Assembly (NCBI GenBank): GCA_021413845.1 | Contig: JAIOPP010000094.1 | Location: 62,001 to 126,000 of the forward strand | DNA length: 64,000 nucleotides | Direction of reading: 5' to 3' | Source: Planctomycetia bacterium | GTDB taxonomy: Bacteria > Planctomycetota > Planctomycetia > Pirellulales > PNKZ01 | Part shown: in pieces, positions 53,789 to 61,967 of the stretch | How the letters are laid out: each line of letters begins with the position of its first letter | How positions within the stretch are numbered: the stretch's first letter is position 1 | The notes under the pieces: model-generated | Database searches by the model: none | The model's input: only the letters and a program-made list of their open reading frames with translations | Told to the model about the DNA's origin: nothing | Position numbers and translations under genes: made by a program

Positions 53789-54565
53789 ATGGCCGTCACT
53801 GCCGCCGCCAAACAGAAAGCGATGGCTGTAGCCTCGAGCCTGGCGGCATTGTATCCCGAAGCGCATTGCGCTTTGAATTTCCATAGCCCGCTGCAACTGC
53901 TCGTGGCGACGATCCTCTCCGCCCAATGCACCGATGTGCGGGTGAATATCGTGACGCGTGATCTGTTTCGCCGCTATCGCACGGCGCAAGACTTCGCCGA
54001 CGCTCCCCTCGCAGATCTCGAACAGGCCGTGCGCACGACCGGCTTCTTTCGCAACAAAGCGAAGAACATCAAAGCCTGCTGTTGCGAATTGGTCGAGCGC
54101 TACGGCGGCGAGGTGCCGCAAGACTTGGCGGCGCTGGTCGTTCTCGCCGGCGTCGGGCGCAAGACCGCCAATGTCGTGCTGGGAACGGCCTTCGGAATTC
54201 CTTCCGGAGTCGTCGTCGATACGCACGTCACCCGTCTCACGCATCGCCTCGGGCTCACGAAGCAAACCGATGCCGTGAAGATCGAGAAAGACCTGATGCA
54301 GAAGTTGCCGCCGGAAGAATGGATTGATTTCAGCCACCGGTTGATCTGGCACGGACGCCTTGTCTGCCAATCGCGTAAGCCTCGTTGCGAAGCATGCGTG
54401 CTGGCCGAGATTTGCCCGAAGATCGGGGTCGCTAAGCCGGTATTGAAGGTGTCGAAGAGCAAGCCGAAGCAGTCGGTAAAGCAGAGGAGTCCGCAGTCGA
54501 AGCGAGCCGCCGAAGCGCGAGCGTCGGTCCGTAACGCCGAACAGTCACCAGGAAGATTCCGATGA
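53789..54565 (+). CDS. nth: Endonuclease III
   Basis: Base-excision-repair DNA glycosylase/AP lyase for oxidised pyrimidines. The protein has 258 residues, including a ~45-residue basic tail that the E. coli protein lacks. The helix-hairpin-helix GVGRKTANVVLG holds catalytic Lys125, and Asp144 lies in VVDTHVTRL. The 4Fe-4S ligands follow the CX6CX2CX5C spacing in CQSRKPRCEACVLAEIC. The ATG at 53789 fits the family start. The stop overlaps the dcd start (ATGA). Confidence 0.96.
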   Translation: MAVTAAAKQKAMAVASSLAALYPEAHCALNFHSPLQLLVATILSAQCTDVRVNIVTRDLFRRYRTAQDFADAPLADLEQAVRTTGFFRNKAKNIKACCCELVERYGGEVPQDLAALVVLAGVGRKTANVVLGTAFGIPSGVVVDTHVTRLTHRLGLTKQTDAVKIEKDLMQKLPPEEWIDFSHRLIWHGRLVCQSRKPRCEACVLAEICPKIGVAKPVLKVSKSKPKQSVKQRSPQSKRAAEARASVRNAEQSPGRFR

Positions 54566-55140
54566 TCCTTTCAGGTCTTGAGATTCGTAAGCAACTGGGA
54601 ACGAAGATCGTCATCGAGCCGTACGATGAACGGAATCTGAACCCCAACAGCTACAACATGACGTTGCACGACGAACTGATGACCTACGAGGAGGTCGTGC
54701 TCGATATGCGCAAGGCCAATCGTGTGCGCCGGCTAACGATTCCCGCCGAGGGCTTGGTGCTGAGCCCGCATCAGTTGTACTTGGGGCGCACGATCGAGCG
54801 GACGGAGACGTACGACTTGGTGCCGATGATCGAAGGGCGCTCGTCGATCGGCCGGCTCGGGTTGTTCGTGCATGTCACCGCGGGCTTCGGCGACGTCGGT
54901 TTTCGCGGCTTTTGGACGTTGGAAATGTTCGCCGTGCAACCGGTGCGGATCTATCCCGGCGTGCCGATCTGCCAGATCTTCTACCACCAGATCGTCGGCG
55001 AGTATGCGAACTACGTCAGCGACAAGTATCAGAACAACCACGACATTCAACCGAGCTTGCTCTTCAAAGAGCTGAACCCGGAGTGCGAAGAAGACCCGCA
55101 ACTCAAGCTCGATTTCGGCATCGAGCGCTCGCACGCTTGA
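54562..55140 (+). CDS. dcd: dCTP deaminase
   Basis: Trimeric enzyme that deaminates dCTP to dUTP (or, in bifunctional forms, to dUMP). The protein has 192 residues. ILSGLEIRKQLG, NLNPNSYNMTLHDEL, the EGRSSIGRLGLFVHVTAGFG loop and FRGFWTLEM with catalytic Glu121 are all present. The C-terminal tail carries YQNNHDIQPSLLFKEL. Its start overlaps the nth stop, so the two repair/nucleotide genes are probably co-translated. Confidence 0.95.
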   Translation: MILSGLEIRKQLGTKIVIEPYDERNLNPNSYNMTLHDELMTYEEVVLDMRKANRVRRLTIPAEGLVLSPHQLYLGRTIERTETYDLVPMIEGRSSIGRLGLFVHVTAGFGDVGFRGFWTLEMFAVQPVRIYPGVPICQIFYHQIVGEYANYVSDKYQNNHDIQPSLLFKELNPECEEDPQLKLDFGIERSHA

Positions 55141-55190
55141 TGCAGTGGTCGGTGGTCAGATAGAAATCGTGACCGAGACGCATCCTAGTG

Positions 55191-55207
55191 CCGCTTGCGG
55201 TTTCGCG
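55191..55207 (+). repeat. Intergenic repeat, copy 3
   Basis: CCGCTTGCGGTTTCGCG, identical over 17 bases to 5215-5231. It lies in the 92-bp gap between the convergent dcd and AAA+ ATPase genes. Confidence 0.55.
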
Positions 55208-55232
55208 AGCCACCCAACACCGCCGCGACGAA

Positions 55233-56750
55233 CTACATCACCGCGAAGTAGTTTTCCACTGCGAAGTCGAACGTCGCCGGCGACATCACGGTCGGCGTCC
55301 GCTCGAAGAGGCACAGGTTCTTGATCTGCAGCAGCAGATCGCGCGGTTGGCAGCAGCGGAACGGTCGCTTGACACGTTTGTAGTGCTTCTCGACGAGATA
55401 GTCGACCGCCGACTCGACGTACTCGAAGCCGAGCTTCTCGGCCATGAGCGCCATCAGGTCGCGGAACTCTTGCTCCGTCGGATCTTGTACTTCGATCTTG
55501 TAAGGGATACGTCGCAAGAACGCGTCGTCGACGAGTTGTTTCGGTTCGAGATTCGTCGAGAAGATGATGAGCTGATCGAAGGGAACCTGAATCTTCTTGC
55601 CGTTCGGCAAATTCAAGAAGTCGTAGCGCTTTTCCAGCGGCACGATCCAGCGATTCAACAACTCGTCGGTGCTCATCCGTTGCCGGCCGAAGTCGTCGAT
55701 GACGAGCGTGCCGCAGTTGCTCTTAAGTTGCAGCGGGGCTTCGCTGATGCCGGTCGAGCGGTTGAGCGTCACTTCCAACGAGTCCATCGTCAGCTCACCG
55801 CCGGCGATGATCGTCGGGCGTTGAATGCGGATCCAGCGACGATCGACGTTGATGTTGTTGATCAATCCGTCGCCTCGATCGAGTGGCGCCGATTGATGGT
55901 TGCTCGGGTCGAAGAGTCGGATGATTTCGCCGTCGATACTGATCGAGCGCGGAATCCAGATCGTGTCGCCGAAGGCGCGCGTGATGCGTTCGGCGATGCT
56001 CGTCTTGCCGTTACCCGGAGCGCCGAAGAGGAACAGCCCGCGCCCGGAGTTGATCGCCGGCCCGAGCCGTCGGAGCATCTTGTCGTTCACCTTCAAGTCG
56101 GAGAACGCGCGGCTCAAGTCTTCGCAGGAAGGTTGTCGCTTCGTCAACGATTGCAGCCCGACGCTGGCGACATAATCGCGCAGGCTCACCGGAGCCGAAC
56201 CGTAATAGGTGCAATGTTCGGTTAGTCTCTTGGCCTTCTCACGGCCCATGTCCGTGAGTTGGTATTGATAGTCGCCGGCGACCGCGGAGTTTCGATAGAT
56301 GACGAGTTGATCGGACTTCAATTGGAAAAGCATCTCGTCGACCATCTTGAACGAGAGCTTCATCTGGTCTGCGACCTGCCGTCCCGAGGCCGATCCGCAC
56401 GACAGCAAATACTTAAGCGCGATATTCTCCGCTTCGGCTTCGTTCAGCATTGCCTCGCGAAACGTCTCGGGCTCGCGCGGAACGAACAGATCAACCTCTT
56501 CCGTCGAGGGCACGGTTGCGGCGTCGGCAGACTTCGCTCCGGTTGAAGCAGGCGTTGCGCCGGCGGTCGGGCCGGTCTGCTTCGCAGCCGTGTCGACCGC
56601 GGCGGGAGATGCTGTGGCCGAACCGTTCGTCTTGGCCGCCAGGGCCTTGATGCGGCCGAGCAATTCATCGAGTCGGACGTCGGTCGTAGGCGCAGGAGTT
56701 GCGCCTCCCGCCGAAGCATTTCCGCCCGAAGATGGTTGCGTTACTGGCAT
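55233..56750 (-). CDS. AAA+ ATPase with low-complexity N-terminus and winged-helix domain
   Basis: A 505-residue protein. Residues 1-85 are Ala/Thr/Pro/Ser-rich and probably disordered. Residues ~105-175 look like a winged helix ([36 protein letters not shown]). The ATPase follows with Walker A GAPGNGKT at 243-250, Walker [10 protein letters not shown] near 348, [11 protein letters not shown] (sensor 1) and [20 protein letters not shown] with candidate arginine-finger residues. I do not recognise the pathway; similar ATPases are common in planctomycetes. It is divergent from acnA with 490 bp between the starts. Confidence 0.8.
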   Translation of the reverse strand: MPVTQPSSGGNASAGGATPAPTTDVRLDELLGRIKALAAKTNGSATASPAAVDTAAKQTGPTAGATPASTGAKSADAATVPSTEEVDLFVPREPETFREAMLNEAEAENIALKYLLSCGSASGRQVADQMKLSFKMVDEMLFQLKSDQLVIYRNSAVAGDYQYQLTDMGREKAKRLTEHCTYYGSAPVSLRDYVASVGLQSLTKRQPSCEDLSRAFSDLKVNDKMLRRLGPAINSGRGLFLFGAPGNGKTSIAERITRAFGDTIWIPRSISIDGEIIRLFDPSNHQSAPLDRGDGLINNINVDRRWIRIQRPTIIAGGELTMDSLEVTLNRSTGISEAPLQLKSNCGTLVIDDFGRQRMSTDELLNRWIVPLEKRYDFLNLPNGKKIQVPFDQLIIFSTNLEPKQLVDDAFLRRIPYKIEVQDPTEQEFRDLMALMAEKLGFEYVESAVDYLVEKHYKRVKRPFRCCQPRDLLLQIKNLCLFERTPTVMSPATFDFAVENYFAVM

Positions 56751-57240
56751 AGGAAGTCATGGACCGGAAGCAGGAACTCGGCGCGGCATGCGTCGAGGCA
56801 TGCGCGTTCGATGTGGCGCGACCTCCCCGTTCGGGTTTAGACCCTCGGAAATGTCAGTTCACGCAGAAAACGTACGTCGCCGGGCGAAGCGGTCAAATTC
56901 GCGATATCGGGTCGGGCTGCTTCGGCGTCGGTTTGATGGTCGCAGAAAGACCGATTGTGCGATCTTTACGGCCTGTAACGACACGGAGCGACGTCAATCC
57001 GAATCTTGCGGAATCCGCGGCTTTTTATACCTGAGCCGCTTAAGCATTCTTCATTCGTCGGTGCATGGAATAACGGGGCTCCATCCATTAGAATCTGCGT
57101 GCCGCGGCAAGCGATTGCCAAGTCCTTGTCGTTCGGCGAACGGGATTGAGATCACACCCGCGCAGTACCTCCCGGCACGTCGCCTGTTGCCCAGCGCAAG
57201 GCGGCGTTTCCCTTCGGCTCAGCAGTAAAGGACCGTTTGC
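56751..57240. other. Intergenic region between the AAA+ ATPase and acnA
   Basis: 490 bp with no convincing gene; the short frames here lack family features. AAAGGA about ten bases before 57241 is the acnA ribosome site. A TTTTTATACC stretch near 57021 is the most promoter-like part, without a clear -35 partner. Confidence 0.35.
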
Positions 57241-59964
57241 ATGTCGTCTTCGGCTCGTCCTCGCGATCCCTTCGGTGCCCGCGATACATTCTCACTTTCC
57301 AGCGGCCCGGTCGGTATTTATCGTCTTTCGAAGCTGGAGCAACTCGGCCTTTGCAAATTGTCGACGCTGCCGTATTCGATTCGCATTCTGCTCGAAGCCG
57401 TGTTGCGCAACTGCGACGGCTACCAAGTCACCGAAGACGATGTACGCGGCATGGCCTCGTGGAAGGCCGAAAAGACGACCGAAACGGAAATTCCGTTTAA
57501 GTGTGCGCGCGTCGTGTTGCAAGACTTCACCGGCGTCCCTTGCGTGGTCGATTTGGCCCACATGCGCAGCGCGATGGACCGGCTCGGCGGCGACCCGAAC
57601 AAGATCAATCCGTTGATTCCGGTCGATCTCGTGGTCGACCATTCGGTGCAGGTCGATCGTTTCGCGACGGACGCCTCGCTCGAAGAAAACGAAGAGCTCG
57701 AATTCGAGCGCAACGGCGAACGCGACGAATTCCTCCGCTGGGGCCAAAAGGCGCTCGACAACTTCCGCGTCGTCCCGCCGGGGCTCGGCATCGTCCACCA
57801 AATCAATTTGGAGTACTTAGCCAAATGCGTCTTCGTGCGCGACGACGGGCTCGGCCCTTGCGCGCTGCCCGACACCCTCGTCGGCACCGATAGCCACACG
57901 ACCATGATCAACGGTCTCGGTGTGCTCGGCTGGGGGGTCGGCGGGATCGAGGCCGAAGCGGCCATGCTCGGTCAACCGATGTACATGCTCTTGCCCGACG
58001 TCATCGGCGTCGAGCTCTCCGGCGAATTGCCGGCCGGCACCACGGCGACCGACCTAGTGCTTACCGTGACGCAGATGCTTCGCAAAGAAGGGGTCGTCGG
58101 GAAGTTCGTCGAGTTTTGCGGCCCCGGCGTAACGAAGATGAAGCTCGCCGACCGCGCGACGATCGCCAACATGGCTCCGGAATATGGCGCCACGATGGGC
58201 TTCTTCCCGATCGACGACGAGACGCTGAGCTTCCTCCGCCGCACCGGTCGCACCGCCGCCGAGGTCGAGCTGGTCGAGCGCTACATGAAGGAGCAAGGTC
58301 TGTTCCGTACCGATGCGACGCCGATTCCCTCGTTCACGAAGCTGCTCAAGATGGATCTCTCGACGGTCGAGCCGAGCCTCGCGGGCCCGAAGCGGCCGCA
58401 AGATCGGGTGGCGCTCAAGAACGTGAAGAGCGAGTTCGCCGCATCCCTTAAGGCTTCGGTCGATAAGCGAGGCTTCGCGCTCGACGATGCCGCACTTAAG
58501 CGGATCGGCAACGTCGTCGACAACGGCCACTCGGCCGAAATCACGCACGGAGCGGTTGTGATCGCCGCGATCACGAGCTGCACGAACACCAGCAATCCGT
58601 CCGTGATGCTCGGGGCCGGCCTCTTGGCTCGCAACGCCGTTGCCAAAGGCTTGAAGGTAAAGCCTTACGTGAAGACGAGCCTCGCTCCCGGCTCGCGCGT
58701 CGTCGCCGATTACCTCGAGCGGGCCGACGTGATGAACGACCTCCGCGCGCTCGGTTTCAACATCGTCGGCTACGGCTGCACGACCTGTATCGGCAATAGC
58801 GGGCCGCTGCCCGATGCCGTCGCCAAGGCGGTGGTCGATAGCAACTTGGTTGCCTCGGCTGTGATCAGCGGCAACCGCAATTTCGAAGGGCGTGTCAATC
58901 CGCACGTCAAGGCAAACTATCTCGCCAGCCCGCCGCTCGTCGTGGCGTACGCTCTGGCGGGCTCGACCGATATCGATCTGACGACCGAGCCGCTCGGCAT
59001 CGGCAACGACGGCAAGGCGGTCTACTTGAGAGACATTTGGCCGACCGCCGCCGAGGTAAGCGAAGTCGTCGAGCGCTGCGTCGTGCCCGAGATGTTCCGA
59101 ACTCGCTATTCCGACGTCTTCAACGCCAACCCTCGTTGGAACGCGATCAAGATCACCGAAAGCGATCTCTTTGCCTGGAACGAAGCGAGCACCTATGTCC
59201 AAGAGCCGCCGTTCTTGATCGACCTCCCGAAAGAAGCCTCGCCGATTAAAGCGATCCACAGCGCTCGGGTCTTGGCCGTCCTCGGCGATTCCGTGACGAC
59301 GGACCATATCTCGCCGGCCGGCAACATCGCGAAGAATAGCCCCGCGGGGCGGTTCCTCATGGAGAAGGGGGTCCAACCGGTCGACTTCAATAGCTACGGC
59401 GCTCGCCGCGGCAACGACCGAGTCATGACGCGCGGCACCTTCGCCAACATTCGGATCCGCAACCACATGGTTCCCGGCGTCGAAGGAGGCGTGACGCGCT
59501 ACCTTCCGGACGGCGAACAACTCTCGATCTACGACGCTGCGATGCGCTATAAGGCCCAGTCGGTCCCGCTCGTGATCCTAGCGGGGGCCGAATACGGCAC
59601 CGGCAGCAGCCGCGATTGGGCCGCTAAGGGAACCTACCTGCTCGGCGTTCGCGCCGTGATCGCGACGAGCTTCGAGCGCATTCATCGGAGCAACCTCGTC
59701 GGCATGGGAATTCTGCCGCTCGAATTCACCGGCGGCCACACCTGGCAAACGCTCGGCCTGACGGGGGAGGAAATCTTCGACTTCGCCGGTCTCGACGACA
59801 ACCTTCAACCGCGGAGCATCCTCAAGGTCCACGCGACCACTCCGGCCGGCAAGGCGATCGAGTTCGAAGCCCGCGTGCGGATCGATTCGCAAGTCGAACG
59901 CGACTATTATCGCAACGGCGGCATCCTCCAAACCGTGCTCCGCAAGCTCTTACTGGAATCGTAA
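57241..59964 (+). CDS. acnA: Aconitate hydratase A
   Basis: TCA-cycle enzyme that isomerises citrate to isocitrate through a 4Fe-4S cluster. The protein has 907 residues, the usual AcnA size. Cluster ligands are Cys447 in [11 protein letters not shown] and Cys513/Cys516 in [47 protein letters not shown] and [14 protein letters not shown] (swivel domain) confirm the IRP/AcnA class. It is transcribed alone and converges on the sulfotransferase gene. Confidence 0.97.
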   Translation: MSSSARPRDPFGARDTFSLSSGPVGIYRLSKLEQLGLCKLSTLPYSIRILLEAVLRNCDGYQVTEDDVRGMASWKAEKTTETEIPFKCARVVLQDFTGVPCVVDLAHMRSAMDRLGGDPNKINPLIPVDLVVDHSVQVDRFATDASLEENEELEFERNGERDEFLRWGQKALDNFRVVPPGLGIVHQINLEYLAKCVFVRDDGLGPCALPDTLVGTDSHTTMINGLGVLGWGVGGIEAEAAMLGQPMYMLLPDVIGVELSGELPAGTTATDLVLTVTQMLRKEGVVGKFVEFCGPGVTKMKLADRATIANMAPEYGATMGFFPIDDETLSFLRRTGRTAAEVELVERYMKEQGLFRTDATPIPSFTKLLKMDLSTVEPSLAGPKRPQDRVALKNVKSEFAASLKASVDKRGFALDDAALKRIGNVVDNGHSAEITHGAVVIAAITSCTNTSNPSVMLGAGLLARNAVAKGLKVKPYVKTSLAPGSRVVADYLERADVMNDLRALGFNIVGYGCTTCIGNSGPLPDAVAKAVVDSNLVASAVISGNRNFEGRVNPHVKANYLASPPLVVAYALAGSTDIDLTTEPLGIGNDGKAVYLRDIWPTAAEVSEVVERCVVPEMFRTRYSDVFNANPRWNAIKITESDLFAWNEASTYVQEPPFLIDLPKEASPIKAIHSARVLAVLGDSVTTDHISPAGNIAKNSPAGRFLMEKGVQPVDFNSYGARRGNDRVMTRGTFANIRIRNHMVPGVEGGVTRYLPDGEQLSIYDAAMRYKAQSVPLVILAGAEYGTGSSRDWAAKGTYLLGVRAVIATSFERIHRSNLVGMGILPLEFTGGHTWQTLGLTGEEIFDFAGLDDNLQPRSILKVHATTPAGKAIEFEARVRIDSQVERDYYRNGGILQTVLRKLLLES

Positions 59965-59976
59965 AGAGCCACGAAG

Positions 59977-60011
59977 CTCGCCTCGGAGGCGCTATCGCGC
60001 CGCCGAGCGAG
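59977..60011. terminator. Imperfect hairpin between convergent acnA and sulfotransferase
   Basis: CTCGGAGGCGC (59982-59992) pairs with GCGCCGCCGAG (59997-60007), one mismatch, loop TATC; CTCG and CGAG extend it with a one-base bulge. It spans the sulfotransferase stop. Neither side has a T tract, so efficiency is uncertain. Confidence 0.35.
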
Positions 60012-61227
60012 TGCCCGGTGCGAGGTTACGAATCGACGAAGCCGCTTCGGCCGGGCGTGGCATCGCAGCGACGTTCCGAATCCGAGCGATCTTCGCCGTT
60101 TTGCGGCCGATGACCGTCGTCGAATAGTTCCATTCCTCGAACGTCCGTCGCCAACGGGCCGCGATCTCGCGGCGCACCGGTTCGGAGAGCGGTGCGTGGT
60201 TCCCCTTCTCGTACGTTCCCAGGCTCGCGATGTAACGTTCCACGGCCGGCCGCGCCTCGCTGAAGTCGGGGAGGTCGAGCTCTTCGTAGATCCGGCCGAG
60301 TTGGCCGGTCGGGTCGCTCTCCAAGTCGTCGTAGGCGACCTCGGCAAAACAACCGGCGGGAATCAACTTCTTCTGCTCGAAGTAGGCCTCGTACATTTTC
60401 CCGTACATCGAAAGAATTCTTTCGTGGTCGTCGTATTCGCGCTGCTGCATGCTGAAATACTGTCGCGAATTCGACTGCAGATGCTTCGTCGAACGATACA
60501 CCGAGAACGGGTGGCGATGAATATGGACGAACTTCGCATCCGGGAAGAGCTCCAGCAACATGCGGATTCGCGCCGTGTGCGGAGGGGATTTAAACACCAT
60601 CCGTTTGCCGTATTTGTACGTCACCTTCCGAGCGAACAGCATCATCGCCTCGGCCCACAGCCGCCGTTCCGCTGCCGGGGCGTCGTCGAGGGTAACGTAG
60701 CGATCGTAACGCTCGGCGTGCTCCGGAAATGCCCAACTCAGGTAGGGGGAGAGTCCCGTCATGATCGCCAGTGCGAACTCGTCTTCGTACGGCGCTTCCG
60801 CCTTGAAGGGGATGTTGTCGAGTTCGAACCGCGTGCTGGGAATCATCCGGCCGAAGGTGTTGGAAACCAGCGCTCCCGACGTCAGAAACGTGTGCGGCGA
60901 CATGGTGTCGAGGAACTGTGGGTAAGCGAATCGCTCGTCGACGGAGAACAAGTTTTGCAGATGAGTGGTGCCGCTGCGCCAATGCCCGAGCACGAAGATC
61001 GGCTTCTCGACCGACAATGCGCGAACCCGCTGCCCGACGAACGCTTCTTCCGTCAGCCGGCCCAGCGAGGTCGACAGCGACAGCGCCGTACTCACGCCGG
61101 CCTTGAGCCAAGACCGCGGCGCGACTCGAAACCGATTCGCTTCGAGTGCCGACAGCCAGGCGCCGAACGTCGCTCCCGAAAACATCCCGGGCCCGACATG
61201 CTTGAAGAAGCTTTCTCGCCAACCCAT
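59992..61227 (-). CDS. Sulfotransferase family protein
   Basis: A 411-residue PAPS-dependent sulfotransferase-fold protein. The 5'-phosphosulfate loop is PIFVLGHWRSGTTHLQNLFS near residue 76, and the 3'-phosphate-binding motif is FVHIHRHPFSVYRSTKHL near residue 230. YKYGKRMVFKSPPHTARIRM and AYDDLESDPTGQLGRIYEEL are typical of the bacterial Sulfotransfer_3 type. Planctomycetes have many of these, probably modifying glycans or lipids. The acceptor is not predictable. Confidence 0.9.
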   Translation of the reverse strand: MGWRESFFKHVGPGMFSGATFGAWLSALEANRFRVAPRSWLKAGVSTALSLSTSLGRLTEEAFVGQRVRALSVEKPIFVLGHWRSGTTHLQNLFSVDERFAYPQFLDTMSPHTFLTSGALVSNTFGRMIPSTRFELDNIPFKAEAPYEDEFALAIMTGLSPYLSWAFPEHAERYDRYVTLDDAPAAERRLWAEAMMLFARKVTYKYGKRMVFKSPPHTARIRMLLELFPDAKFVHIHRHPFSVYRSTKHLQSNSRQYFSMQQREYDDHERILSMYGKMYEAYFEQKKLIPAGCFAEVAYDDLESDPTGQLGRIYEELDLPDFSEARPAVERYIASLGTYEKGNHAPLSEPVRREIAARWRRTFEEWNYSTTVIGRKTAKIARIRNVAAMPRPAEAASSIRNLAPGTRSAAR

Positions 61228-61568
61228 GATCGTTCCTAAGTCAATGGCAGCGTTTGGTTGATCGAAACCCGCTCACCGGTGGATCAGACGTAGTTGCGAT
61301 CGCTGAAATCGGCTCTGTCGACTACTTCGACATTCACGATCAAGCGGTCGTTAAAGTTGATATAACTTTGCCCGTCGGCACCAAGGCCCTGTCGTTCGCG
61401 TCTAATGAAGTCTGACACACAATTCGCGAACCGCCTCGAACACGGCGACACGATAGTAAACGCAAACACCATGCCTAAAGCCGGCGCAATCTAAACGCCA
61501 CGACTCTTTCTACGCACGAACCGGCATCGTCGGCATCGTGCGAAGGTTACGAAACGGAGAACTCGGTA
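61228..61568. other. Divergent intergenic region
   Basis: 341 bp between the sulfotransferase and NUDIX starts. A 62-codon minus-strand frame at 61284-61472 ends in a moderately protein-like GQSYINFNDRLIVNVEVVD; it could be a remnant of a larger gene, but it has no clear start or family. Nothing else is recognised. Confidence 0.3.
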
Positions 61569-61967
61569 ATGCGCAAAGGGGCTGTCGCCGTGATCGTCGC
61601 CGACGGTCGGTTCCTCGTGATTCGTCGCGCGGCCGGCGTCGCCGCTCCCGGCAAACTTTGCTTCCCCGGCGGCGGTATCGAACTGGGCGAGACGGACGAG
61701 CAAGCCGTCGTGCGCGAGCTGCGCGAAGAATTGAACCTAACGGTCGAGCCGGTGAAGCTGCTCTGGCGCAGCGTGACCCCCTGGCAAGTCGAGCTTTCGT
61801 GGTGGGCCGTTCGTTGCGATCGTTTGGCGGATCTGCGCTTGAACGAAGCGGAAGTCGCCGAGGTCTTCTGGTTTGCGCCTGCCGACTTGGCCGCGCATCC
61901 GGACTTGCTGGCCGGCAACATGGAGTTCCTGCTGCGCCTCGCCGCCGCCGAGTTCACGCTGGATTAA
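61569..61967 (+). CDS. NUDIX hydrolase
   Basis: A 132-residue nucleoside-diphosphate-linked-compound hydrolase. The NUDIX box is complete: GGGIELGETDEQAVVRELRE followed by ELN (G-x5-E-x7-REUxEE). The preceding LVIRRAAGVAAPGKLCFPGG is the substrate-side strand. The substrate is unknown. Its TAA stop overlaps the stop of the convergent RND pump gene within TTAA. Confidence 0.93.
   Translation: MRKGAVAVIVADGRFLVIRRAAGVAAPGKLCFPGGGIELGETDEQAVVRELREELNLTVEPVKLLWRSVTPWQVELSWWAVRCDRLADLRLNEAEVAEVFWFAPADLAAHPDLLAGNMEFLLRLAAAEFTLD

Noticed and set aside
56759-57034. 91-codon frame upstream of acnA
   Set aside because: No family features; begins inside the divergent promoter region.
58054-59520. 488-codon open frame on the minus strand
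   Set aside because: Complete overlap with acnA, which is certain; no family features.
61284-61472. 62-codon minus-strand frame
   Set aside because: Only its last 30 residues look protein-like and no start, ribosome site or family was found; kept only as a possible remnant.
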